Origin: Ooceraea biroi
Lineage: Eukaryota; Arthropoda; Insecta; Hymenoptera; Formicidae
Assembly: GCF_003672135.1 (NCBI RefSeq)
Contig: NC_039518.1
Span: 7,690,136 to 7,754,135, forward strand
Length of the DNA stretch: 64,000 nucleotides
Direction: 5' to 3'
Numbering within the stretch: the first letter of the stretch is position 1; each line of letters begins with the position of its first letter. This document shows positions 25,831-36,640 of the stretch, piece by piece. The translations under genes and the position numbers were made by a program. Under the pieces are notes generated by a model. It did no database searches. It was given only the letters and a program-made list of their open reading frames with translations, and was not told the DNA's origin.

Positions 25831-25865
25831 ACTATGTTCCGTTGTTACTTATCTCATATTTCTTT

Positions 25866-27028
25866 TCAATATTGGTTCATAACTTTGTAATAAAGCATTT
25901 CTAAGCAAACTCGAAATAAGAATTTTTTCTTATTTCCACTAGTAGTAATTCGTTGCTTTAAATCTTCAAGCGAGATTACTTCTGTACTGTAAATTTATTT
26001 TTTAAAGTTGCCCATAAATAAAAATCAAGAGGCGTTAAATCGGGCGATCTTGGAGGCCAGAAAACCGGTCCTCCTCGACCAATCCACCTATGAGCGTAAT
26101 GTTCGTCTAACCAGTTTCTAACTTGTCTAGCGTAGTGCGATGGACAACCGTCTAACTGTATCCAGCTGTTTTGGCGAAACTGCAGTGGCACATTTTCCAT
26201 CAAAATTGGTAAATCGTTTGATAGGAATCTTCGAAAAGATTCTCCGTTCAATCGGTCAGGTAAAAAGAACGGACCAATAAGCCGGTCATGAAGCATACCC
26301 ATCGAAACATTACATCGAAATTCGTGTTGAAAGTTTCTTCGTCTGGTAGTATGTGGATTATTATGAGCCCATACATGGCTATTATGAGAATTGAATATGC
26401 CTCGTCTTGTAAAGGTCGCTTCATCTGTCCATAATATCATTGATGAGAAAAGATTGTCCCTTTCTACTGCATTCACATACCAGTTACAAAATTCGACTCG
26501 TTTCTGATGATCGATTGGAAGTCATTCTTGTACAGGTGTGTAACGATATGCGAATCTGTCATCAGCACGCAATGTTTTCCAAATAGTGTTTCGTGATATC
26601 TGCAGTTGAGCTGAAGCACGTCGAACACTTTGTATAGGAGTATTATCAAAAAGATTTAAGATTCTTTCCGAGCGTCGTCGGTGTCTTAGAGCTGAACGAA
26701 CATCATCATATTCATTCATAGGTCGAAATGAACCCAAATTACGTAATTGCAAATGGGTATTACTAAACACAGAACTATCTGGTACTCTCCTGTTAGGAAA
26801 TCTACGTTGATACTCTCGTACGGCAGCTCGTGCATTTCCGTCACAGAATCCGTACACGAAATGAATATCGGTGTATTCCTCATTTGAAAACACTTTTGGC
26901 GTTCTGATAGTAATTGCTAGTTCACACGACGATTGAAATCTAACAGCTACTGTTGTGAAAGTAACAATCATACTGAATCGTTTCAACATAGTGAACATGA
27001 ATACGTGTGAACATCTTCGACCTTCCAA
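25866..27028 (-). pseudogene. DD41D transposase, unit C7
   Basis: The N-terminal half is intact (26,522-27,028). The catalytic half is open at 25,976-26,476 and holds all three Asp residues. One T lost near 25,996 shifts the tail. The shared TGA separates the halves. Confidence 0.8.
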
Positions 27029-27070
27029 ATTCTACACTATGTTCCGTTGTTACTTATCTCATATTTCTTT

Positions 27071-28234
27071 TCAATATTGGTTCATAACTTTGTAATAAAG
27101 CATTTCTAAGCAAACTCGAAATAAGAATTTTTTCTTATTTCCACTAGTAGTAATTCGTTGCTTTAAATCTTCAAGCGAGATTACTTCTGTACTGTAAATT
27201 TTATTTTTTAAAGTTGCCCATAAATAAAAATCAAGAGGCGTTAAATCGGGCGATCTTGGAGGCCAGAAAACCGGTCCTCCTCGACCAATCCACCTATGAG
27301 CGTAATGTTCGTCTAACCAGTTTCTAACTTGTCTAGCGTAGTGCGATGGACAACCGTCTAACTGTATCCAGCTGTTTTGGCGAAACTGCAGTGGCACATT
27401 TTCCATCAAAATTGGTAAATCGTTTGATAGGAATCTTCGAAAAGATTCTCCGTTCAATCGGTCAGGTAAAAAGAACGGACCAATAAGCCGGTCATGAAGC
27501 ATACCCATCGAAACATTACATCGAAATTCGTGTTGAAAGTTTCTTCGTCTGGTAGTATGTGGATTATTATGAGCCCATACATGGCTATTATGAGAATTGA
27601 ATATGCCTCGTCTTGTAAAGGTCGCTTCATCTGTCCATAATATCATTGATGAGAAAAGATTGTCCCTTTCTACTGCATTCACATACCAGTTACAAAATTC
27701 GACTCGTTTCTGATGATCGATTGGAAGTCATTCTTGTACAGGTGTGTAACGATATGCGAATCTGTCATCAGCACGCAATGTTTTCCAAATAGTGTTTCGT
27801 GATATCTGCAGTTGAGCTGAAGCACGTCGAACACTTTGTATAGGAGTATTATCAAAAAGATTTAAGATTCTTTCCGAGCGTCGTCGGTGTCTTAGAGCTG
27901 AACGAACATCATCATATTCATTCATAGGTCGAAATGAACCCAAATTACGTAATTGCAAATGGGTATTACTAAACACAGAACTATCTGGTACTCTCCTGTT
28001 AGGAAATCTACGTTGATACTCTCGTACGGCAGCTCGTGCATTTCCGTCACAGAATCCGTACACGAAATGAATATCGGTGTATTCCTCATTTGAAAACACT
28101 TTTGGCGTTCTGATAGTAATTGCTAGTTCACACGACGATTGAAATCTAACAGCTACTGTTGTGAAAGTAACAATCATACTGAATCGTTTCAACATAGTGA
28201 ACATGAATACGTGTGAACATCTTCGACCTTCCAA
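27071..28234 (-). pseudogene. DD41D transposase, unit C8
   Basis: An exact 1,206-bp unit. Both halves are fully open apart from the shared TGA at 27,728-27,730, and the three Asp residues are kept. This and B2/B4 are the best preserved arrayed copies. Confidence 0.85.
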
Positions 28235-28276
28235 ATTCTACACTATGTTCCGTTGTTACTTATCTCATATTTCTTT

Positions 28277-29449
28277 TCAATATTGGTTCATAACTTTGTA
28301 ATAAAGCATTTCTAAGCAAACTCGAAATAAGAATTTTTTCTTATTTCCACTAGTAGTAATTCGTTGCTTTAAATCTTCAAGCGAGATTACTTCTGTACTG
28401 TAAATTTTATTTTTTAAAGTTGCCCATAAATAAAAATCAAGAGGCGTTAAATCGGGCGATCTTGGAGGCCAGAAAACCGGTCCTCCTCGACCAATCCACC
28501 TATGAGCGTAATGTTCGTCTCACCAGTTTCTAACTTGTCTAGCGTAGTGCGATGGACAACCGTCTAACTGTATCCAGCTGTTTTGGCGAAACTGCAGTGG
28601 CACATTTTCCATCAAAATTGGTAAATCGTTTGATAGGAATCTTCGAAAAGATTCTCCGTTCAATCGGTCAGGTAAAAAGAACGGACCAATAAGCCGGTCA
28701 TGAAGCATACCCATCGAAACATTACATCGAAATTCGTGTTGAAAGTTTCTTCGTCTGGTAGTATGTGGATTATTATGAGCCCATACATGGCTATTATGAG
28801 AATTGAATATGCCTCGTCTTGTAAAGGTCGCTTCATCTGTCCATAATATCATTGATGAGAAAAGATTGTCCCTTTCTACTGCATTCACATACCAGTTACA
28901 AAATTCGACTCGTTTCTGACGATCGATTGGAAGTCATTCTTGTACAGGTGTGTAACGATATGCGAATCTGTCATCAGCACGCAATGTTTTCCAAATAGTG
29001 TTTCGTGATATCTGCAGTTGAGCTGAAGCACGTCGAACACTTTGTATAGGAGTATTATCAAAAAGATTTAAGATTCTTTCCGAGCGTCGTCGGTGTCTTA
29101 GAGCTGAACGAACATCATTATATTCATTCATAGGTCGAAATGAACCCAAATTACGTAATTGCAAATGGGTATTACTAAACACAGAACTATCTGGTACTCT
29201 CCTGTTAGGAAATCTACGTTGATACTCTCGTACGGCAGCTCGTGCATTTCCGTCACAGAATTCGTACACGAAATGAATATCGGTGTATTCCTCATTTGAA
29301 AACACTTTTGGCGTTCTGATAGTAATTGCTAGTTCACACGACGATTGAAATCTAACAGCTACTGTTGTGAAAGTAACAATCATACTGAATCGTTTCAACA
29401 TAGTGAACATGAATACATGTGAACATCTTCGACCTTCCAAATTCTGCAC
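28277..29449 (-). pseudogene. DD41D transposase, unit C9
   Basis: Carries the shared TGA plus the second TGA after VRNW (open fragment 28,520-28,888). A private change gives VYEFC in place of VYGFC in DUF4817. Confidence 0.85.
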
Positions 29450-29481
29450 TATGTTCCGTTGTACTTATCTCATATTTCTTT

Positions 29482-30653
29482 TCAATATTGGTTCATAACT
29501 TTGTAATAAAGCATTTCTAAGCAAACTCGAAATAAGAATTTTTTCTTATTTCCACTAGTAGTAATTCGTCGCTTTAAATCTTCAAGCGAGATTACTTCTG
29601 TACTGTAAACTTTATTTTTGAAGTTGCCCATAAATAAAAATCAAGAGGCGTTAAATCGGGCGATCTTGGAGGCCAGAAAACCGGTCCTCCTCGACCAATC
29701 CACCTATGAGCGTAATGTTCGTCTCACCAGTTTCTAACTTGTCTAGCGTAGTGCGATGGACAACCGTCTAACTGTATCCAGCTGTTTTGGCGAAACTGCA
29801 GTGGCACATTTTCCATCGAAATTGGTAAATCGTTTGATAGGAATCTTCGAAAAGATTCTCCGTTCAATCGGTCAGGTAAAAAGAACGGACCAATAAGCCG
29901 GTCATGAAGCATACCCATCGAAACATTACATCGAAATTCGTGTTGAAAGTTTCTTCGTCTGGTAGTATGTGGATTATTATGAGCCCATACATGGCTATTA
30001 TGAGAATTGAATATGCCTCGTCTTGTAAAGGTCGCTTCATCTGTCCATAATATCATTGATGAGAAAAGATTGTCCCTTTCTACTGCATTCACATACCAGT
30101 TACAAAATTCGACTCGTTTCTGACGATCGATTGGAAGTCATTCTTGTACAGGTGTGTAACGATATGCGAATCTGTCATCAGCACGCAATGTTTTCCAAAT
30201 AGTGTTTCGCGATATCTGCAGTTGAGCTGAAGCACGTCGAACACTTTGTATAGGAGTATTATCAAAAAGATTTAAGATTCTTTCCGAGCGTCGTCGGTGT
30301 CTTAGAGCTGAACGAACATCATCATATTCATTCATAGGTCGAAATGAACCCAAATTACGTAATTGCAAATGGGTATTACTAAACACAGAACTATCTGGTA
30401 CTCTCCTGTTAGGAAATCTACGTTGATACTCTCGTACGGCAGCTCGTGCATTTCCGTCACAGAATCCGTACACGAAATGAATATCGGTGTATTCCTCATT
30501 TGAAAACACTTTTGGCGTTCTGATAGTAATTGCTAGTTCACACGACGATTGAAATCTAACAGCTACTGTTGTGAAAGTAACAATCATACTGAATCGTTTC
30601 AACATAGTGAACATGAATACGTGTGAACATCTTCGACCTTCCAAATTCTGCAC
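29482..30653 (-). pseudogene. DD41D transposase, unit C10
   Basis: Carries both TGA stops and LPISMEN. One base lost near 29,627 shifts the tail beyond the second stop. Confidence 0.85.
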
Positions 30654-30686
30654 TATGTTCCGTTGCTACTTATCTCATATTTCTTT

Positions 30687-31857
30687 TCAATATTGGTTCA
30701 TAACTTTGTAATAAAGCATTTGTAAGCAAACTCGAAATAAGAATTTTTTCTTATTTCCACTAGTAGTAATTCGTCGCTTTAAATCTTCAAGCGAGATTAC
30801 TTCTGTACTGTAAACTTTATTTTTTAAAGTTGCCCATAAATAAAAATCAAGAGGCGTTAAATCGGGCGATCTTGGAGGCCAGAAAACCGGTCCTCCTCGA
30901 CCAATCCACCTATGAGCGTAATGTTCGTCTCACCAGTTTCTAACTTGTCTAGCGTAGTGCGATGGACAACCGTCTAACTGTATCCAGCTGTTTTGGCGAA
31001 ACTGCAGTGGCACATTTTCCATCGAAATTGGTAAATCGTTTGATAGGAATCTTCGAAAAGATTCTCCGTTCAATCGGTCAGGTAAAAAGAACGGACCAAT
31101 AAGCCGGTCATGAAGCATACCCATCGAAACATTACATCGAAATTCGTGTTGAAAGTTTCTTCGTCTGGTAGTATGTGGATTATTATGAGCCCATACATGG
31201 CTATTATGAGAATTGAATATGCCTCGTCTTGTAAAGGTCGCTTCATCTGTCCATAATATCATTGATGAGAAAAGATTGTCCCTTTCTACTGCATTCACAT
31301 ACCAGTTACAAAATTCGACTCGTTTCTGATGATCGATTGGAAGTCATTCTTGTACAGGTGTGTAACGATATGCGAATCTGTCATCAGCACGCAATGTTTT
31401 CCAAATAGTGTTTCGCGATATCTGCAGTTGAGCTGAAGCACGTCGAACACTTGTATAGGAGTATTATCAAAAAGATTTAAGATTCTTTCCGAGCGTCGTC
31501 GGTGCTTAGAGCTGAACGAACATCATTATATTCATTCATAGGTCGAAATGAACCCAAATTACGTAATTGCAAATGGGTATTACTAAACACAGAACTATCT
31601 GGTACTCTCCTGTTAGGAAATCTACGTTGATACTCTCGTACGGCAGCTCGTGCATTTCCGTCACAGAATCCGTACACGAAATGAATATCGGTGTATTCCT
31701 CATTTGAAAACACTTTTGGCGTTCTGATAGTAATTGCTAGTTGACACGACGATTGAAATCTAACAGCTACTGTTGTGAAAGTAACAATCATACTGAATCG
31801 TTTCAACATAGTGAACATGAATACGTGTGAACATCTTCGACCTTCCAAATTCTGCAC
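30687..31857 (-). pseudogene. DD41D transposase, unit C11
   Basis: Carries both TGA stops and LPISMEN. Single bases are lost near 31,452 and 31,505, shifting the helix-turn-helix region. It shares SSCQL with B4 and borders the terminal TIR. Confidence 0.85.
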
Positions 31858-32013
31858 TATGTTCCGTTGTTACTTATCTCATATTTCTTTTCAATATTGG
31901 TTTATAACTTTGTAATAAAGCATTTCTAAGCAAACTCGATATAAGAATTTTTTCTTATTTCCACTAGTAGAATATGCTCCCGCAGTTTGTCGGTTAAAAC
32001 CCGGGACACCCTG
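31858..32013 (-). repeat. 5' terminal inverted repeat of array C
   Basis: Full TIR ending CACCCTG followed by TA. The sequence and the flank beyond are the same as at the end of array B. Confidence 0.85.
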
Positions 32014-32015
32014 TA

Positions 32016-32612
32016 TGTCTTTCTCAGACGTGCGTTTATTTCGAGCCCAGAGTATCCACTAGTTTCCCTTATTTCGCGCTCGAAGCCGGCAAATAGCGTC
32101 GATTTGCCGCTAACGAGTTTGTCACAATCGCTCGCGCGCGTTTCGTCTCTATTGTACGCGCATTGTACAATCGCGCGCGTTTCGTCGACTCGACGGATCA
32201 TCAGCGAACTCGGAGCTGGAGTGATTAATTGATAGGCGCGCAAATGTCGACTCGGACGATCTAGGTCGGCACGAAAGACGTCGCTTCCCGGCTGAGTCCC
32301 GGCATTAAGCGAAGCCAGAAATCCAGGGGCTGTTTGACGAGGGACAGGATTGAAACATCGTCTGATAGTAGATAAAGGAAGAGTGTGTCGAAGCGACGAC
32401 AATTTCGGCTCCTCCGCGACTTCGCTTTCGAGTTTATTCGGCAAATACGCGACCGCGACTTTTTTTGAGCTGTCTTGTGACAGTCTAAGTTTATTCCCCC
32501 AACGTCGACGTGATCCGGCTCGTCGGAAGTATTTGTAATAATACAAATATTGTAAATATTTTATTATATATATATTTATTTGGTAAATGTTCGTGTGGTT
32601 ATATTTTTTCTA
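32016..32612. other. Flank between array C and mariner, copy 2
   Basis: Near-identical duplicate of 16,744-17,338, at an offset of about 15,272 bp. No gene is recognised. The same antisense frame (31,926-32,546) is present and rejected for the same reasons. Confidence 0.7.
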
Positions 32613-33900
32613 TTGGGTTGTTCGGAAAGTAATTTCGTTTTTCACAAAGAGATGTCGTTAGTCGCGTTCCTCGATACTTAACCTTACTCTAAGCGGCAAA
32701 TTCGTTTTATATTTTGACAACTGACATTTCAGACGTTATTTAGTATTTTATCGTGTTGCGATCTGTCAAGTAATTTTTTTTGGCATCACATCAAACATGG
32801 AAAATCAAAGTGAGCATTTTCGTAATATTTTGCTTTTTTACTACCGAAAGGGTAAAAATGCAGTGCAAGCGAGAAAAAAAATTGTGTGCCGTGTACGGAG
32901 AAGATGTATTGAGTGAACGTCAGTGTCAGAATTGGTTTTCGAAATTTCGTACTGGAAATTTCGATTTGAAAGATGCACCACGTTCAGGTCGGCCAATTAA
33001 AGCTGATGACGAGAAAATAAAGGCTCTGGTGGATGCAAACCGTCGCATAACAACACGCGAAATTGCTGAAAAGTTAAATTTATCGAATTCGACCGTTTAC
33101 GATCATTTGAAACGCCTTGGATTCGTTTCAAAGCTCGATATTTGGGTTCCACACAATTTAAAGGAAATTGACTTGATTCGATGCATTACCATCTGCGATT
33201 CATTGTTGAAACGTGAAGAAAATGAACCATTTTTGAAGCGAATCATAACTGGAGATGAAAAATTGATTGTTTACAACAATGTTGAGCGAAAACGATCATG
33301 GTCCAGGCAAGATGAACCTGCTCAATCGACATCCAAGGCAGATATTCATCAAAAGAAGATCATGCTTTCTGTATGGTGGGATTGGAAGGGAATCGTATTT
33401 TTCGAGCTACTACCAAGCAACCAGACGATTGATTCGAAAGTGTATTGTCGTCAGCTGGATGAATTGGATGCTGCCATCAAGCAGAAGCGACCGGAATTGG
33501 CGAATAGGAAAGGTGTCGTATTTCATCACGACAATGCCAGACCACACACAAGTTTGGTCGCTCGCCAGAAGCTTTTACAGCTTGGATGGGATGTGCTACC
33601 ACACTCACCATACTCTCCTGATCTGGCACCATCCGATTACCATTTGTTCCGGTCTCTACAAAATTCTTTGAACAATGTAATCTTCGATTCAAATGAAGGC
33701 GTCAAAAATCACTTGCTTCAATTTTTTGTCAATAAGGAGAAGGACTTCTATGAGCGTGGAATCTTAAAGTTGCCAGAAAGATGGCGAAAGGTAGTGGAAC
33801 AAAATGGCCAATACATCACTGAACAAAATTTATTCTAAATATGAAAAAACCGCCTTTCATTTTTCCTTGAAAAAACGAAATAACTTTCCGAACAACCCAA
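32613..33900 (+). mobile_element. DD34D mariner, copy 2, structurally complete
   Basis: A 1,288-bp element with both TIRs. The left end is TTGGGTTGTTCGGAAAGTAA and the right end is the inverse with one mismatch (about 30 bp each). TA flanks both ends (32,611-12 and 33,901-02). Size, ends and target are typical of mariner. Confidence 0.9.
32797..33838 (+). pseudogene. Mariner transposase, copy 2 (single frameshift)
   Basis: Cut-and-paste transposase of about 346 residues. Visible in order are an N-terminal helix-turn-helix pair, RSGRP linker, TTREIAEKLN second HTH, WVPHNL, and the DD34D triad: TGDEK, HHDNARPH and APSDYHLF, with 34 residues between the last two Asp. TGDEKL has Leu where mariners usually have Trp. 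One extra A in the poly-A run near 32,873-32,880 (eight A here, seven in copy 1) shifts the frame after about 27 codons. The rest is open to the TAA at 33,838. Homopolymer length is a common sequencing error, so the real copy could be intact. Confidence 0.88.
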
Positions 33901-33902
33901 TA

Positions 33903-35650
33903 TATACTATTAATATGTCATTGAAATTCTTGAAAGTTATCATTGATTTTTGAAACTGTTGTATGAATTGTTAAATTATTGAATTGTTGCACTATAAACC
34001 TTGTACTGCTCATATTTCGACAAACGGGAAGTTCTCTCAATTCTGGTCACCGAATTGTGGACGAAGGAGACGCAGTGAGAAGGCGACCGATGTGGACGGG
34101 AGCGAAGAGAGAACAGCGAGGTGTGTTTCCACCCATAGAACAGACGAGGATGGACGATGACCAGGGGCGTATGCCCAATTATATCGACTGTCAGCATCAA
34201 ATATCGATTGACATCGATCCATCGATGGCAAGAAACGCATGCGCAAATGACCGACGGCACCGTACCCGGTCTATGCTCGAAGGAGCAGGATCACCGTGTG
34301 GCACTCTTGTGATGGCTGTGCTTGTCTAAAGTTAACAGGATCCAGGAGTCAACTCCCGAGAAGCCGGATCGCCGTTTGATAAAATACTATCATCCGTAGA
34401 CGGTTACAGTTGAGACTGCAAAATAATATACCTACTAAAGGCTGACAGAGTAAGAGACCTCCCGTCGTGAATTGCGAGTACTCTAAACTTGTACAATTCT
34501 GCCTAGAGCAAATTTATATTATATAGTATTGGAAGTTTCACCTAACGTTTTTATTTATTTCTCAATCATATCTTGTCGATCGTCTATATTATGTAGAGTA
34601 TAGTATTGTTCCGATAGTCAATATTATATAAAAAGGGTCCTCCCAATTATCCACCCCCTGAGACCTTATTAATTTTACTGGTTTTATAAAAATCAGTTGG
34701 CGCCCAGTACATGTATCGTCTTAGTATATTTGAATAAGTTAGCGACCTGACAGCCGCGGACCCGACCGCGTCAGGTGAAGCCGAGTAACAAAAAAATACC
34801 GGTCGCAGTCTAATATTATTACTTGCGGGATCAAATACTGAAAGGGATTGCATTGGAAAAGAGAAAAAACGAGAGATACGGATACATTGAATCTTCGTTT
34901 TTGCCGAGTGATAATGGACGTGCATTCGTGTGCGGACTGATCCGAGCAGCAGCTCCGAGCTCGCATATGCGTCAGATACGTGTATACCGCTGGTAGCATT
35001 CTGGCCGTCACAGTGCTCGCTTGTCGTCCGACACAAAACTAGTTTCCCAGCTAAAAGCTCCTTTTCTGTCACAACCAAAGCGAAAAATTGTTGAAATGCT
35101 AACAGCAGCTTCCGCGGGAGCCAAGTCGCGCCCGCAGAAAAACGAGAGCTCTCGTGTCGTTTATCAGCCCTTCGACATACGGAATGTATCTGTAATCGAT
35201 TCGTCCGATCCCTTTAAATTCACCGTTCCTTATAATCCGTTTCCTTTTTTTTCTTTTTGTTGGAGGGATACCAATAAGGGCGATATCTCCCTCAGTCTTT
35301 TTAAGAGCTCGGCTCGTTTAAGCGGAGTGCTTTCGCGCGGCATAGCGGAGAAGAAGGTGCTTTCTGGTAATTTCCCGAAACGAAAATGGAGATGAGACCG
35401 GGATCAACGGTGCCAATCGCATTTCAGTGCGATCGGATAGATATTGAGCTCTTTATAGATTGTACGTTAGGAGACGTGTGTATCGATTTCGCGTTGCATT
35501 TCTCTGATCAATAACGCGGTAGTACCGTATTGAATTTGTAGATAGTAGAGCGTTACGCTTTTCTCAATTTTTCGGAGGGTACGGTTATTACAAATGCTGC
35601 TGGAGAACGGTACGGTTTTGTGCAGCGAGCGATTGATATTATTCCGGAAG
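33903..35650. other. Unique stretch, mostly non-coding
   Basis: No recognised host gene. Frames up to 143 codons overlap on both strands (34,647-35,395) without known domains. A possible LTR end is listed separately. Confidence 0.4.
34296..34710 (+). mobile_element. Possible solo LTR or LTR-retrotransposon remnant
   Basis: A TATA-like TATATAAAAAGGG at about 34,626 is followed by a stretch ending AAAATCA. Two bases later comes TGGCGCCCAGTAC (34,698-34,710), which resembles an LTR-retrotransposon primer-binding site. The left limit (TGTGGCACTC) is a guess. No gag or pol reading frame follows, so this is tentative. Confidence 0.25.
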
Positions 35651-36640
35651 CTATTAGGGTAATTCTGTACTTTAACGGACCAACCTCCGATGACCTTGAC
35701 CTTGACATATGTTGTCAAGGTCACCCTCCTGAGTGACCTTGAAGAGGTTTTAGCCGTCGCTCGTTGTTTATTAAAAAGTTATTAACAAGAAGTTTAATAA
35801 TTTTGCACGAATTTTCAGCTGTCCACGCGAAGCAAGGACTTGAGTTTGACATATATTACATAAGTCACCTTCCTGAATAACCCGCACTAGGTTTCACCCT
35901 TCGCTCGTTGTTTGTTAAAAAGTTATTAACAAAAATGTTTAATAAATAAAGCATAATTTTACGATACCATATACGTTTACGAAAGAGTATATTTGATGGC
36001 ATTTTAGCTTTAAATCAGAAATAGGCTTTGCCCCTTCCCCCCCCCCGCCCTCCCGCGAAGCGGGCTGAAAACGAGCGTATGTGTCCGGGGCTCCAGTTTC
36101 GGAAAATATAACCTAACCAGGTTAGGTTAGGTTAGGTTAAGTTAAAGCAGAGAATACTTTGTATTTAACTGTTTGTGCTTTTGGTTAAAGTGAAGAAAAC
36201 TTTGTACTTACTTTAAAAGAAACTATTCTATATATTAACAATTCACTGCTTTAAATGACTTTCCTTCCTTCGTTCATATACATATTCGTCGTTTATATCT
36301 TTCAATATTCAATATTCTTTCAAAATAACTACTATATTTTCGAAATTTGTTTTGTTAATAACTTATTCATAAACAACGATCGACGACTAAAACCTAGTGC
36401 GGGTTATTCGGGAAGGTGACCTTTGTAATATATGTCAGTATCATGTTCTTGCTTCAAATTCGTGCGAAATGATTAAACTTTCTTTGTTTGTAACTTTTTA
36501 ACAAACAACGAGCGACGGCTAAAACTTCTTCAAGGCCACTCAGGAGGGTGACCTTGACAACATATGTCAAGGTCAAGGTCATCGGGGCTGGGTCCGTTAA
36601 AGTACATAATTACCCTATTTAGTTTTAATAGCTTGTTAGC
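35650..36640. repeat. Fold-back repeat with arms of about 300 bp
   Basis: The left arm starts AGGGTAATTCTGTAC and the right arm ends GTACATAATTACCCT. Inner matches include the palindromic GACCTTGACATATGTTGTC block and the AGCCGTCGCTCGTTGTTT block with its inverse near 36,500. The blocks also recur in diverged form near 35,850-35,935 and 36,365-36,425, so each arm holds a partial internal duplication. No open frame is present. It is probably a non-autonomous DNA element; I could not settle its target duplication. Confidence 0.7.
36110..36141. repeat. Interstitial telomere-like (GGTTA)n tract
   Basis: AACCTAACC is followed by about four GGTTA units, a permutation of the insect telomere repeat TTAGG. 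The two orientations meet head to head. It lies in the loop of the fold-back repeat beside a C homopolymer (about 36,035). Confidence 0.75.

Larger units (their letters stand above)
18586..32013 (-). mobile_element. Array C: about twelve tandem DD41D transposon units, left part indel-rich
   Basis: Units end at the shared junction (TAGTAG before TAATTCG) at 19,350, 20,550, 21,112, 22,333, 23,535, 24,742, 25,945, 27,150, 28,356, 29,561, 30,766 and 31,970. From 25,946 rightward, unit lengths are 1,204-1,206 bp with few indels. From 18,586 to 25,945 they vary (562 to 1,221 bp), with frequent single-base gains and losses. The right end is a true TIR with TA at 32,014-15; the left end has no TIR, only the junction with the cut mariner. 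Confidence 0.85.

Noticed and set aside
34647..35395. Adjacent frames of 143 (minus) and 124 (plus) codons
   Set aside because: No recognisable domain; the minus one lies over the possible LTR primer site.
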